Under the pieces are notes generated by a model. The model was not told the DNA's origin, ran no database searches, and saw nothing but the letters and a program-made list of their open reading frames with translations. 64,000 nt of DNA from Streptomyces venezuelae ATCC 10712 (GTDB lineage Bacteria > Actinomycetota > Actinomycetes > Streptomycetales > Streptomycetaceae): positions 1,240,001 to 1,304,000 of the forward strand of contig NZ_CP029197.1 of the NCBI RefSeq assembly GCF_008639165.1. The letters run 5' to 3'. Numbering within the stretch: the first letter of the stretch is position 1; the number at the start of each line of letters is the position of its first letter. A program made the translations under genes and the position numbers. Positions 1-12,251 of this stretch are shown here, in pieces.

Positions 1-678
1 GAGGCAGACGGAGAGGAAATCCCCCTCCTCGACCCGGCGGTCGCTGGGCCGGTGGCCGCGGCGGCCGGAGTGCGGGCCGGTCGCCACGGAGGTCGGGAAG
101 GCCGCCCCGTCGGCGCCGTGGTCGACGAGCCGCCGCTCCAGCTCCAGGGCGAGGTGGCGCTCGGTCCGCCCCACCAGGATCGACTCCAAGAGCTCGCCGA
201 GCGCCTGGTCGGCGATCTCCGCGGCGATCCGGAGACAGGCGATCTCGTCCTCGTCCTTGACGATCCTGAGCTGCTCGACGGCGCAGGCGAGGTCGGCGAG
301 GCGCAGTCCGGGCGCGACGGAGCCCATGGCGCGGTGCCGGGCCACGGTCAGGTCGTGCTCCTCGACGGCGAGCGCGTCGGCGCCCGCGCGACGGGCGAGG
401 TCGACGGCGGCGACGGCCGGATCGCCGCCACCGGTGGGCACGACCTGGCGGCGGAGCGCTTCGTCGAGCCGTCCGTCGGCCGGCTCGCCGCCGGGGGCGA
501 CCGGGCAGAGCAGCACGTCCGCGTCGGGCTCGGGCCCGACGAGGAGAACGGCGCCCGGGGGCGAACCGCCCGCGAGATAGCGGACGTTGGCGGGGCGGGA
601 GACCAGGGCCGCCGAGCTGCCGGCGGCCGCGCAGCGGTCGCGCAGCCGTACCCGGCGGTCCGCATACACCTCTGACAT
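1..678 (-). CDS. M24 (aminopeptidase P-like) family protein, C-terminus beyond window
   Basis: The ATG is at 676-678 and the reading frame is open to base 1, giving 226 residues of N-terminal part. It starts MSEVYADRRVRLRDRC. It has a creatinase-type N-terminal domain followed by the start of an M24 pita-bread domain (AFPTSVATGPHSG, then GHRPSDRRVEEGDF). In the family the next segment normally reads LVLIDxG and supplies the first metal-ligand Asp; here the visible residues are LSVCL, so Cys sits at that position. The rest of the catalytic site lies outside the window. Family members are dinuclear-metal aminopeptidases acting on Xaa-Pro peptides; activity here is uncertain. It lies downstream of the aro genes on the same strand, after a 74-base gap. 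Confidence 0.85.
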   Translation of the reverse strand, partial: MSEVYADRRVRLRDRCAAAGSSAALVSRPANVRYLAGGSPPGAVLLVGPEPDADVLLCPVAPGGEPADGRLDEALRRQVVPTGGGDPAVAAVDLARRAGADALAVEEHDLTVARHRAMGSVAPGLRLADLACAVEQLRIVKDEDEIACLRIAAEIADQALGELLESILVGRTERHLALELERRLVDHGADGAAFPTSVATGPHSGRRGHRPSDRRVEEGDFLSVCL

Positions 679-752
679 GCTCCGAGCCTACGAGCAGCGG
701 GGCGCCGTGGCCTGTTCTGCGCGGCCGACCGGGCCCGGGGACGCCCGCCGGG

Positions 753-1883
753 TCACCAGGTCGGCGGGCTGGCTATCGCGCGGGCCAGGACGTCGTCGAG
801 GACCCGGGCGGTGGTCTCGACGTCGTACGTGGAGTTGTCGATGATCGGCAGCCCGGAGCCGTACCAGCCGGCCATCCGGCCGTGGATGGCGGCGACCTCC
901 TCGTCCGAGAGGCGCCGGTTGCCGCTGCGCTCGGCGTTGCGCTCCAGGACGATCTCCAGGCCGGGCAGCAGCACCACGGGCAGCAGACCGGGGCCCACAT
1001 GGCGCTTCCAGCCGCCGAGACCGACGACGGGCCGGTCGGGGAAGACGGCGTCGTCGACGATGCAGGAGATGCCGTTGGCGAGGAAGTTGCGCGCGGCGAA
1101 GCCGCAGGTGCGGCGGGCGAGCCGGTACTGCGCCTCGGAGTGCTCGTTCCAGCCGGACTGCGGGTCGGCGAAACCGGAGCAGACCCATTCGCGCACGTCG
1201 TCGAGGCTGATGTGCGCGGTGGGCACCCGGCGGCGCTGCGCCCAGTGCCGGGCCACGGTCGTCTTGCCCGCCCCGGCGGGGCCGATGAGCAGCACGGCGA
1301 GGGTCGCCGCGCCGGTTCCCGCGCCGTGCTCCACGGCGGGCGCGAGGGGCGCGCTCACGGGCGGCAGCGGCACGTGCCCGGTGGGGTCCGCGCGGTGCGA
1401 GGAAGGCCCGCCGGGATGCTGCGGCCCGCCGGACGGCGGCACGGCGCCGGGCGCGCTCCAGCCGGGCGCGGGCGGCTGCGCGGGGTGCGGGGGCCTGGGG
1501 GCCCCGGTCGGCACGGTGGGGTGCACCCCGAGCCGCGCTCCGTCGCCCGCCCCCGGGTACGGCGCCCCGGCCGGAGGCGGCGGTACGGGATGGGACCCCT
1601 GGCCCGTGCCGGCGGCGGCACCGGGATGGGACCCCGGGCCCGAGCCGACGACGGCACCGGGAACGGGGCCGGGGCCAGAGCCGGGGCCGGGAACGGCACC
1701 CGGAACGGGAGCGAAGGCGGGCGCGGGCCCGACGCCGGCCCCGTGCCCCGGAGCCGTACCCGAGCCGACACCGGGCCCCTGCCCCGTGCCGACCCCCTGG
1801 CCGGCCCCCTGGCCGGGCGCATGTCCCGGCGCCTGGCCCGGTCGTTCGGGCGGTGGCAGCGGGCCCCCCACTGCGTGCTGCAT
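753..1883 (-). CDS. P-loop ATP-binding protein with Pro/Gly-rich N-terminal half
   Basis: This 376-residue protein begins at an ATG with a GGAG 9 bases upstream. Residues 1 to about 190 are low-complexity Pro/Gly/Ala with recurring PGxGxG and PVPGA blocks. A Walker A motif (GPAGAGKTT, residues 201-209) follows, then HISLDDVREW and CIVDDAVFPDR segments, and a C-terminal domain ending near VETTARVLDDVLA. This is the architecture of small AAA_33/zeta-toxin-like kinases, whose substrate cannot be predicted. I see no adjacent antitoxin. It is downstream of aroQ on the same strand with a 142-base gap. Nucleotide kinase or RNA-repair-like kinase are possible alternatives. Confidence 0.85.
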   Translation of the reverse strand: MQHAVGGPLPPPERPGQAPGHAPGQGAGQGVGTGQGPGVGSGTAPGHGAGVGPAPAFAPVPGAVPGPGSGPGPVPGAVVGSGPGSHPGAAAGTGQGSHPVPPPPAGAPYPGAGDGARLGVHPTVPTGAPRPPHPAQPPAPGWSAPGAVPPSGGPQHPGGPSSHRADPTGHVPLPPVSAPLAPAVEHGAGTGAATLAVLLIGPAGAGKTTVARHWAQRRRVPTAHISLDDVREWVCSGFADPQSGWNEHSEAQYRLARRTCGFAARNFLANGISCIVDDAVFPDRPVVGLGGWKRHVGPGLLPVVLLPGLEIVLERNAERSGNRRLSDEEVAAIHGRMAGWYGSGLPIIDNSTYDVETTARVLDDVLARAIASPPTW

Positions 1884-2025
1884 CCGGTGCCACTCCGTCT
1901 CGTACGCCTGATGTGTCCGTGAACCCCGTGTGCCCGGGTGTCCCGTGGTGTATCCGGTGCGCCGGAACGTTACCGCCCCCGGCCCCCCACGAGGGGAACG
2001 GCCGGGGACTCCCCCTGGTGCCCCG

Positions 2026-5265
<3,240 letters not shown>

Positions 5266-5421
5266 CGATGCTCCTCATGCTCGCGCCTGGGTACTGCGAC
5301 GGCGCGACCGGGTGCGCGGCCCTGGCCCGCCATCCCCGATCCTCCCACGTCCGGGCGGCTACCTCGGCCCCCGGTCCAGCTGTCGGACGTCCGGTCGCCT
5401 TCTGCGGGGGTCTTCGGGCGC

Positions 5422-6249
5422 CTAGCGGGCGGCGAGCGCCCGCTCCCCCGCGGCGCGCATGGCGGCGAGCGGCGCCTTGGGGACGCCCGTCATCTGCTCG
5501 ACCTGGAGGACCGCCTGGTGGACCAGGAGGTCGAGGCCGCCGACCACCTTGCCGCCGCGTTCGGACCAGGCCGCGGCCAGTGCCGTCGGCCAGGGGTCGT
5601 ACAGGACGTCGAAGAGGGTGCCGACGGCGTCCGGGACGGCGGTGGCCAGGGCGTTCGTGGTGCCGGCGGGGGTGGTCGCGACGACCAGCGGGGACGCGAA
5701 GGCCTCGGCCGCGTCGTCCCAGGGGGCGGTGCGGACGTCCACGCCGAGCCGCTCGCCCCAGCCGCGCATCTCCTCGGCCCGCGCCTCGCTGCGGACGTAC
5801 GCGGTGACGGGGCCGCCGCAGATCCGGGCGAGGGCGGCCACGGCGGAGGAGGCGGTGGCGCCGGCGCCGAGGATCGCCGCCGACTCCACCTTCTCGACGC
5901 CGCGCTCCCGCAGGGCGGCGAGCATGCCGGGGATGTCGGTGTTGTCGCCGGTCCGGCGGCCGTCCTCGCCGAAGACGACCGTGTTCACCGCCTCGACCGA
6001 GGCGGCCGTGTCGCTGATCTCGTCGAGCAGCGGGATGACCGCCCGCTTGAGCGGCATGGTCAGGGACAGCCCGGCCCAGCTCTCGTCGAGTTCTCCGACG
6101 AAGCCGGGCAGCCCTGCCTCGTCGACCTCGAAGCGGTCGTAGGACCAGTCGTCGAGGCCGAGCTCGGCGTACGCGGCCCGGTGCAGGACCGGGGAGAGCG
6201 AGTGGGCGATCGGCGATCCGAGGACCGCCGCACGGCGTGCTGCCACCAT
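5422..6249 (-). CDS. aroE: Shikimate dehydrogenase
   Basis: It reduces 3-dehydroshikimate to shikimate with NADPH. The 275-residue product has the substrate-binding N-terminus (AVLGSPIAHSLSPVLHRAAY), the catalytic Lys in LTMPLKRAVIPL, the NTD element EDGRRTGDNTDIPG and a Rossmann glycine motif AAILGAGATASSAV. Its ATG shares one base with the mltG stop (TGATG), so it is translationally coupled to mltG. It is an odd pairing of cell-wall and aromatic metabolism, but the order fits my memory of related actinobacteria. Confidence 0.96.
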   Translation of the reverse strand: MVAARRAAVLGSPIAHSLSPVLHRAAYAELGLDDWSYDRFEVDEAGLPGFVGELDESWAGLSLTMPLKRAVIPLLDEISDTAASVEAVNTVVFGEDGRRTGDNTDIPGMLAALRERGVEKVESAAILGAGATASSAVAALARICGGPVTAYVRSEARAEEMRGWGERLGVDVRTAPWDDAAEAFASPLVVATTPAGTTNALATAVPDAVGTLFDVLYDPWPTALAAAWSERGGKVVGGLDLLVHQAVLQVEQMTGVPKAPLAAMRAAGERALAAR

Positions 6250-8054
6250 CAGTTCTTCCTCGACTCGTTGAACTTCTCGACGAGCTTCTGGTGCTCCGCG
6301 TTCGTCTTGGTGAACTGGGAGGTCTTGCCGTCGATCGAGATGAAGTAGTACCAGCCGTCGTTCGTCGGGCTGACCGCGCCCTGCATCGCCTCGACGCCGG
6401 GGTTGCCGATCGGGCCGGGCGGCAGGCCCTTGACGAAGTAGGTGTTGTAGGGGTTGTCGTACTTCCGGAGCTCTTCGAGGGTGAGGTCGAGCTTGCTCTG
6501 GTTCTTGATGTAGTTGTACGTCGAGTCGAACTCGAGGCCGCCGTAGGTCTGCGGGTTCGACGGCTTGAGGCGGTTGTAGACGACCTCGGCCATCTTGCGG
6601 AAGTCGTCGTGCGACGTGCCCTCCGCCTGGACGAGGCTGGCGATGGTGATGAGCTGCCAGGGGCTCTCGACGCCGAGCTGCTTCGCCTTGGCTTCGAGCT
6701 CCAGCTTGCCGTACTCCTGGTTGGCGCGGCTGACCATTCTGCGCAGGACGTCCTCGGGCTTGTTGCCCTTGGCCACCGGGTAGCTCGCCGGGAAGAGGAA
6801 GCCCTCCAGCGGGTCCTTCACGTTCTTGTGGTTCTTCGCCCAGTCCGGCAGGCCCAGGTCGTTGGCCTTGGCCTTCGCGATGCCCTGCGTCGTGCCGGCG
6901 TCGAGGCCGAGCTTCTTGTCGATCTGCTCGTAGACCCAGACGTTCCGCCGGCCCTCGGGGATGACGAAATTGCTCTGGCTCGCCGGGTCGAGCATCATCT
7001 TGACCGCGCTCTCGGCCGACATCTCCTTCTTCAGCGTGTAGACGCCGGCCTGGATGGAGAGTCCCTTGGGGTTGCGCCCCTGCGCGGAGACGAAGGCGTC
7101 GACGCTCTTGACGACGCCCGCCTTCTTCAGGATGTTGCCGATCTCGTTGCCGAGCGCTCCCTTGGGGATCTCGACCTGGACCTCGCCCGAGCCGGCGCCC
7201 GCGTAGTCCTCGGCCGCGCCGAACTGGCCCTGCCAGAACTGGTAGCCGAAGTAGCCGACGCCGCCGACGCCGCCGGCCAGGACGAGCGCGACGACCAGGC
7301 AGGCCACGCCGTTCTTGCCCTTGCGCTTGTTCGCCTTGCTCCGGCGCTCGCGGTCGTCGCCGCGGGAGCCGCGGCCGCCGCGCGGGGGCTCCTCGTCGTA
7401 CGCGTCGTCCTGGTCGTCCCGGTCCTCTTCGTCGCCGGTGAAGAAGGGGTGCTTCTCCTCCTCCCGCTCCGGGCGCGCCTCTTCCTCCGGTGCCCAGTCG
7501 ATGACCGGCTCCGGCGGGTTCTGCCGCCGGCCGGGGGGCTGGGGCGGGGGGTAGGCCTCGGGGGTGCCGTAGAGGTCGGGGTTCTGGCCGCCGTACGGAT
7601 CGGCCGGGGTGGTGCCGTACGGCATCGCCGCCTGGCTCGTCTCCCAGTTGCCGTCGTACTGCTGTCCGAGGTGCCCGGGCGTGTCGTAGCCGCCCTGGGC
7701 TCCCGTGCCGTACTGCTGCTGCTCGTAGCCCTGCTGGTAGTGCTGCTGCTGGGCCTGCTGCGGGTACTGCGGGTCGACGTATCCCTGCGGCTGCTGCTGG
7801 TACGAGTACTGCTGCTGCTCGTAGCCCTGCTGGTGATGCTGCTGGTAGGCGTCGCCCTCGTACCCCTGGGGGGCGTGACCGGTCTGACCGCCCTGCCCGT
7901 ACGGGTCCTGGTAGCCGTGAGCGCCCTGGTCGTACTGGCTCGCCTGCTGCGGGTGCGGGTACTGCTGCTGCTGGCCCTGCCACCCCTGGTCCCCGTACAG
8001 CGGGTCCCCGGGGTGCCACGGTTCGGAGCCGGGGCTCCGGCCATACTCAGTCAT
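6249..8054 (-). CDS. mltG: Endolytic murein transglycosylase MltG
   Basis: It cleaves nascent peptidoglycan and is thought to set glycan length. The product has 601 residues. Residues 1-180 are a Gln/Tyr-rich cytoplasmic tail with repeats of QQGYEQQQY at 75-83 and 107-115. An acidic stretch (about 189-222) and a basic RSKANKRKGK patch follow, then one membrane helix (about 249-271) and the extracellular YceG domain. The catalytic Glu is in SLVQAEGTSHDDF, followed by VVYNRL and the C-terminal LPPGPIGNPG signature. The ATG at 8052-8054 has GGGGAT upstream. The long disordered head is absent from the short E. coli form. Confidence 0.95.
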   Translation of the reverse strand: MTEYGRSPGSEPWHPGDPLYGDQGWQGQQQQYPHPQQASQYDQGAHGYQDPYGQGGQTGHAPQGYEGDAYQQHHQQGYEQQQYSYQQQPQGYVDPQYPQQAQQQHYQQGYEQQQYGTGAQGGYDTPGHLGQQYDGNWETSQAAMPYGTTPADPYGGQNPDLYGTPEAYPPPQPPGRRQNPPEPVIDWAPEEEARPEREEEKHPFFTGDEEDRDDQDDAYDEEPPRGGRGSRGDDRERRSKANKRKGKNGVACLVVALVLAGGVGGVGYFGYQFWQGQFGAAEDYAGAGSGEVQVEIPKGALGNEIGNILKKAGVVKSVDAFVSAQGRNPKGLSIQAGVYTLKKEMSAESAVKMMLDPASQSNFVIPEGRRNVWVYEQIDKKLGLDAGTTQGIAKAKANDLGLPDWAKNHKNVKDPLEGFLFPASYPVAKGNKPEDVLRRMVSRANQEYGKLELEAKAKQLGVESPWQLITIASLVQAEGTSHDDFRKMAEVVYNRLKPSNPQTYGGLEFDSTYNYIKNQSKLDLTLEELRKYDNPYNTYFVKGLPPGPIGNPGVEAMQGAVSPTNDGWYYFISIDGKTSQFTKTNAEHQKLVEKFNESRKN

Positions 8055-8156
8055 CGATCCCCAAAACAGCCGCGAGGCTTCCGGACGATCCGCCTCTACG
8101 TAGTGCGGCAGTTGTTCGAACACCGCCGCATCGCGCGGAACGTTACCGTATCGCGA

Positions 8157-8627
8157 TCAGATGACCACTTCGACGCCCTCACCGGGCGGATTACCTGATA
8201 CCCGTTCGGCCTCAAGAGCGTTCTGCAGGATGATCACAGCGGCGGCCTGGTCGATCACGGACCGCCCCTTCTTCGCCTTCACCCCGGAGGCCCGCAGCCC
8301 CTGGGTCGCGGTGACCGTGGTCATCCGCTCGTCGACGAGGCGGACCGGCACCGGGGCGATGCCCTTGGCCATCTCCCCCGCGAAGGCACGGACCTTGGTC
8401 GCGGCCGGACCCTCCCGCCCGCTGAGCGAGCGGGGCAGGCCCACGACGACCTCGATCGGCTCGTACTCCTCGACGATCTGGCGGAGCCGCCGGTGGGCGG
8501 CCGGGACGTCACGTCCCGGCACGGTCTCCACCGGCGTGGCGAGGACCCCGTCGGGGTCGCACGAGGCGACCCCGATCCGGGCGTCCCCGACGTCCACCGC
8601 GATACGGCGGCCGCGGCGCATCGTCAC
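8157..8627 (-). CDS. ruvX: Holliday junction resolvase-like RuvX/YqgF
   Basis: This 156-residue protein has an RNase H fold. In other bacteria members act in 16S rRNA 5'-end maturation or as a resolvase. Motifs are [16 protein letters not shown] (catalytic Asp), [24 protein letters not shown] and the C-terminal [13 protein letters not shown]. The GTG start at 8625-8627 overlaps the alaS stop (GTGA) with GGAG 5 bases upstream; an in-frame ATG at 8619-8621 is the alternative. It sits between alaS and mltG on the same strand. Confidence 0.95.
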   Translation of the reverse strand: MTMRRGRRIAVDVGDARIGVASCDPDGVLATPVETVPGRDVPAAHRRLRQIVEEYEPIEVVVGLPRSLSGREGPAATKVRAFAGEMAKGIAPVPVRLVDERMTTVTATQGLRASGVKAKKGRSVIDQAAAVIILQNALEAERVSGNPPGEGVEVVI

Positions 8628-11293
8628 GCCGTCTCCACCACGAGGCGCTCGACGGCGGCGATGGCCTCGCCGACGGCCTCCGGGTTCTGACCGCCGCCCT
8701 GGGCGACGTCCGGCTTGCCGCCGCCACCGCCGCCGAGGGTCTTGGCGGCCGTGCGGACCAGCTCGCCGGCCTTGAGACCGCGCTCACGGGCGGCCTCGTT
8801 GGTGGCGATGACGGTGAGCGGCTTGCCGTTGGCCGTGGTGAACAGCGCGACGACGGCCGGACGGCCGCCCGAGATGCGTCCGCGCACGTCCAGGACCAGC
8901 TTGCGCAGGTCGTCGGCGCCGGTGCCGTCCGGGACCTGACCGGTCACCAGGGCGACGCCGCGGATGTCCTGGGCGGAGTCGACGAGACCGGCGGCGGCCT
9001 GGAGGACCTTCTCCGCGCGGAACTTCTCGATCTCCTTCTCGGCGTCCTTCAGCTTGCCGAGCATGGCGGAGATCTTCTCCGGCAGCTCCTCCGGACGTCC
9101 CTTGACCAGCTCCTGGAGCTGGGCGACGACCGTGTGCTCCTTGGCGAGGAAGTTGTACGCGTCCACGCCGACGAGGGCCTCGATACGGCGCACACCGGAG
9201 CCGATGGAGGACTCGCCGAGCAGCTTCACCAGACCCAGCTGGGCGGTGTTGTGGACGTGGGTGCCGCCGCACAGCTCCTTGGAGAAGTCGCCGATGGTGA
9301 CGACGCGGACCTTCTCGCCGTACTTCTCGCCGAACTCGGCGATGGCGCCCTGGCGCTTGGCCTCGTCGATCGGCATGACCTCGGCGTGGACCTCCAGCTC
9401 GCGCGAGAGAACCTCGTTGATCTTCTGCTCGACGTCGGTGAGAACGGCGCCGGGGACGGCGTTCGGCGAGCCGAAGTCGAAGCGGAAGCGGCCGGGCTGG
9501 TTCTCGGAACCGGCCTGGGCGGCCGTCGGGCCGAGGGCGTCGCGCAGCGCCTGGTGGGTGAGGTGGGTGGCCGAGTGGGCGCGGGCGATGGCCCGGCGGC
9601 GGCGCACGTCGATGGTGGCGTAGGCGGTGGCGCCCACGGTCACCTCGCCGACCTGCACGGAACCCTTGTGCACGGAGACACCGGGCACGGGCTGCTGGAC
9701 GTCGCGGACCTCGATGACCGCGCCGCTGTGCAGCTTGATCCGGCCCTGGTCGGCGATCTGACCGCCGCCCTCGGCGTAGAACGGGGTGCGGTCGAGGACG
9801 ACCTCGACCTCGTCGCCCTCGGAGGCGGCCGGCGAGGAGACACCGTTGACGAGGAGGCCGACGACCGTGCTCTCGCCCTCGGTGTTGGTGTAGCCGGTGA
9901 ACTCGGTGGCGCCGTTGCTGTCGGCGATCTCCCGGTACGAGGTCATGTCGGCGTGGCCGGTCTTCTTCGCCTTGGCGTCGGCCTTGGCGCGGTCCCGCTG
10001 CTCCTTCATCAGGCGGCGGAAGCCGTCCTCGTCCACGGAGAGGCCCTGCTCGGAGGCCATCTCCAGGGTGAGGTCGATCGGGAAGCCCCAGGTGTCGTGG
10101 AGCAGGAACGCCTTGTCGCCGGAGAGGACCGTGCCGCCGGCGGCCTTGGTCTCGGTCACGGCGGTGTCGAGGATGTTGGTGCCGCCCTTGAGGGCCTTGA
10201 GGAAGGCGGCCTCTTCGGCGAGCGCGACGGTCTCGATGCGCTTGCGGTCGGTGATGAGCTCCGGGTACTGCTCGCCCATCGTGTTGATCACGGTGTCGAC
10301 GAGCTCGCCGACGACCGGACCCGAGGCGCCGAGCAGGCGCATGTTGCGGACGGCGCGGCGCATGATGCGGCGCAGCACGTAGCCGCGGCCCTCGTTGCCG
10401 GGGGTGACGCCGTCGCCGATGAGCATGACGGAGGTGCGCATGTGGTCGGCGACCACGCGCAGCGAGACGTCGCTGTCGTGGGCCTTGCCGTAGGCGACGC
10501 CGGTGAGGGCGGTGGCCTTGTCGATGACGACCTGGAGGGTGTCCGTCTCGTACATGTTCTGGACGCCCTGGAGGATCATCGCCAGGCGCTCGAGACCGAG
10601 GCCGGTGTCGATGTTCTTCGACGGCAGCTCGCCGAGGATCGGGAAGTCGTCCTTGCCGGAGCCCTCACCGCGCTCGTACTGCATGAAGACCAGGTTCCAG
10701 ATCTCCACGTACCGCTCGTCGTTGACGGCCGGGCCGCCCTCGACGCCGAACTCGGGGCCGCGGTCGTAGTTGATCTCGGAGCACGGGCCGCAGGGGCCGG
10801 GGACGCCCATCGACCAGTAGTTGTCCTTCTTGCCGAGGCGCTGGATGCGCTCGGCGGGGACGCCGACGACGTCGCGCCAGATCTGCTCGGCCTCGTCGTC
10901 CTCCTGGTAGACGGTGATCCAGAGCTTCTCCGGCTCCAGCCCGTAGCCGCCGTGCTCCACCGGGGTGGTCAGCAGCTCCCAGGCGAGCTTGATGGCGCCT
11001 TCCTTGAAGTAGTCGCCGAAGGAGAAGTTGCCGCACATCTGGAAGAACGTGCCGTGGCGGGTCGTCTTGCCGACCTCTTCGATGTCCGGCGTGCGCACGC
11101 ACTTCTGCACGCTGGAGGCGCGCGAGAAGGGCGGCTTGACCTCGCCCAGGAAGTAGGGCTTGAACGGCACCATGCCGGCGGGGACGAGCAGCAGAGTCGG
11201 GTCGTCCGCGATGAGCGACGCCGAAGGGACGACGGTGTGCCCGCGCTCCTCGAAGAAGCTCAGCCAGCGGCGGCGGATTTCAGCCGACTCCAT
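8624..11293 (-). CDS. alaS: Alanyl-tRNA synthetase
   Basis: It charges tRNA-Ala. The 889-residue product has full family length. The N-terminal catalytic domain contains [21 protein letters not shown] and the [15 protein letters not shown] segment. The editing domain carries [12 protein letters not shown] (HxxxH) and CGGTHVHN (CxxxH), and a C-terminal glycine-rich C-Ala/DHHA1 region ends with [15 protein letters not shown]. The ATG shares a base with the stop of the upstream small gene (TGATG), so the unit is coupled. Confidence 0.98.
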   Translation of the reverse strand: MESAEIRRRWLSFFEERGHTVVPSASLIADDPTLLLVPAGMVPFKPYFLGEVKPPFSRASSVQKCVRTPDIEEVGKTTRHGTFFQMCGNFSFGDYFKEGAIKLAWELLTTPVEHGGYGLEPEKLWITVYQEDDEAEQIWRDVVGVPAERIQRLGKKDNYWSMGVPGPCGPCSEINYDRGPEFGVEGGPAVNDERYVEIWNLVFMQYERGEGSGKDDFPILGELPSKNIDTGLGLERLAMILQGVQNMYETDTLQVVIDKATALTGVAYGKAHDSDVSLRVVADHMRTSVMLIGDGVTPGNEGRGYVLRRIMRRAVRNMRLLGASGPVVGELVDTVINTMGEQYPELITDRKRIETVALAEEAAFLKALKGGTNILDTAVTETKAAGGTVLSGDKAFLLHDTWGFPIDLTLEMASEQGLSVDEDGFRRLMKEQRDRAKADAKAKKTGHADMTSYREIADSNGATEFTGYTNTEGESTVVGLLVNGVSSPAASEGDEVEVVLDRTPFYAEGGGQIADQGRIKLHSGAVIEVRDVQQPVPGVSVHKGSVQVGEVTVGATAYATIDVRRRRAIARAHSATHLTHQALRDALGPTAAQAGSENQPGRFRFDFGSPNAVPGAVLTDVEQKINEVLSRELEVHAEVMPIDEAKRQGAIAEFGEKYGEKVRVVTIGDFSKELCGGTHVHNTAQLGLVKLLGESSIGSGVRRIEALVGVDAYNFLAKEHTVVAQLQELVKGRPEELPEKISAMLGKLKDAEKEIEKFRAEKVLQAAAGLVDSAQDIRGVALVTGQVPDGTGADDLRKLVLDVRGRISGGRPAVVALFTTANGKPLTVIATNEAARERGLKAGELVRTAAKTLGGGGGGKPDVAQGGGQNPEAVGEAIAAVERLVVETA

Positions 11294-11649
11294 CAGTGGT
11301 CCTCATTCCGGTTGTACGTGATCGTGGGAATTGCGTGCGTGGTCTGGTGCGAGGAGGGGCCGAGCGCGCCCCTGCGGCGCGGCTCCGGAAGCTCCCGGGT
11401 CTGGGCCGGGACCGGCTCGACGGGTGCGTCGAGGCCGAGTGCCTCCTCCAGTTCGGCCTCCCGCTGGACCATGCCCGCCCTCACGTCGAGGGCGAAGTCC
11501 TTGAGGCGGTGGCCGGTCTCGAGCGCCTTGTTCGCGGCCTGCGCCGCGAGGCTCTCGGGGGTCAGCTGCTTCAGCTTCCGGTTGACCTTGGTGGTGGCCC
11601 ACACGCCGGCGGCTGCGCCGGCCGTGAACCAGAACGTGCGGCGGAACAT
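11293..11649 (-). CDS. Small membrane-associated protein, DUF6167-like
   Basis: The product has 118 residues. It starts [22 protein letters not shown], one short hydrophobic segment, followed by a basic and amphipathic region ([17 protein letters not shown]) and a polar tail. It matches my memory of a conserved Streptomyces family always placed just upstream of alaS (DUF6167). No enzymatic motif is visible. The gene is 6 bases downstream of the DUF948-like gene and overlaps alaS by one base. Function is unknown. Confidence 0.85.
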   Translation of the reverse strand: MFRRTFWFTAGAAAGVWATTKVNRKLKQLTPESLAAQAANKALETGHRLKDFALDVRAGMVQREAELEEALGLDAPVEPVPAQTRELPEPRRRGALGPSSHQTTHAIPTITYNRNEDH

Positions 11650-11655
11650 CGCGGC

Positions 11656-12093
11656 TCAGCCCTTCTGCTTCCGGCGTCGCGAGGACGGCACGGTACGGCC
11701 GACGATCACAGTACGTCGCGCCTTGGCGCGCGGCACGTCCTCGGGGGCACCGCCCCGCCCGAGCGCCTTGCGCACCCCGTAGCCGAAGGCCGCGACCTTG
11801 ACGAGCGGGCCGCCGAAGGTGGAGGCGACGGTGGAGGAGAGCGCGGAGGCGTTGGAGGTGACCTCCTGGACGTCCGAGGCGATGGCGTCGACCCGGTCGA
11901 GCTGGGTCTGCGCCGAGCGGACGGTCGCGGAGGCGTCGGCGAGCAGCGGGACGGCCTGCTCGGTCACGTCCGCCACCATCCTGGTGGTCGCCCTGAGCGT
12001 CTGCGCCAGCCTCACCAGCACCACGGCGAGGAAGGAGACCAGGATCGCCCAGAACACGGCCACCAGGATCCCGGCAACCTCTCCACCGGTCAC
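11656..12093 (-). CDS. DUF948-like membrane protein
   Basis: The 145-residue product begins at GTG 12091-12093. An N-terminal membrane helix (EVAGILVAVFWAILVSFLAVVLV) precedes a predicted long helix of the kind seen in DUF948 proteins (TLRATTRMVADVTEQAVPLLADASATVRSAQ, with heptad-like spacing). A basic C-terminus (RRTVIVGRTVPSSRRRKQKG) follows. Members are found beside alaS in actinobacteria and resemble general stress proteins. It is the first gene of the alaS unit. I did not find a convincing promoter in the 158-base gap to the divergent gene at 12252. Confidence 0.85.
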   Translation of the reverse strand: MTGGEVAGILVAVFWAILVSFLAVVLVRLAQTLRATTRMVADVTEQAVPLLADASATVRSAQTQLDRVDAIASDVQEVTSNASALSSTVASTFGGPLVKVAAFGYGVRKALGRGGAPEDVPRAKARRTVIVGRTVPSSRRRKQKG

Positions 12094-12251
12094 TCTGCAC
12101 CGCTCTCTGATGTCGTTGGGCCCTTGCGAAAAGTCGTTCCCCGACCCTATCGCGCCCGGGCTGTCCCGCTGCACCGCATTACCGCCCGTGGGGCGGGAGT
12201 TACGGGAACCGATTGTACGGAGCGCGCGGGGATGAGTACGCTCCGTGTCCC

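Noticed and set aside
1310..1880. Periodic GC-rich repeats resembling a repeat array
   Set aside because: They encode the Pro/Gly tract of a real protein in frame; spacing is irregular and there are no CRISPR-type unique spacers or cas genes.
753..1883. Zeta-type toxin of a toxin-antitoxin pair
   Set aside because: The P-loop domain is similar in size, but no small antitoxin gene precedes or follows it.
9134..11782. Very long open frame on the plus strand opposite alaS
   Set aside because: It is a GC-driven mirror of the alaS frame, has no SD or family motif, and overlaps a certain gene.
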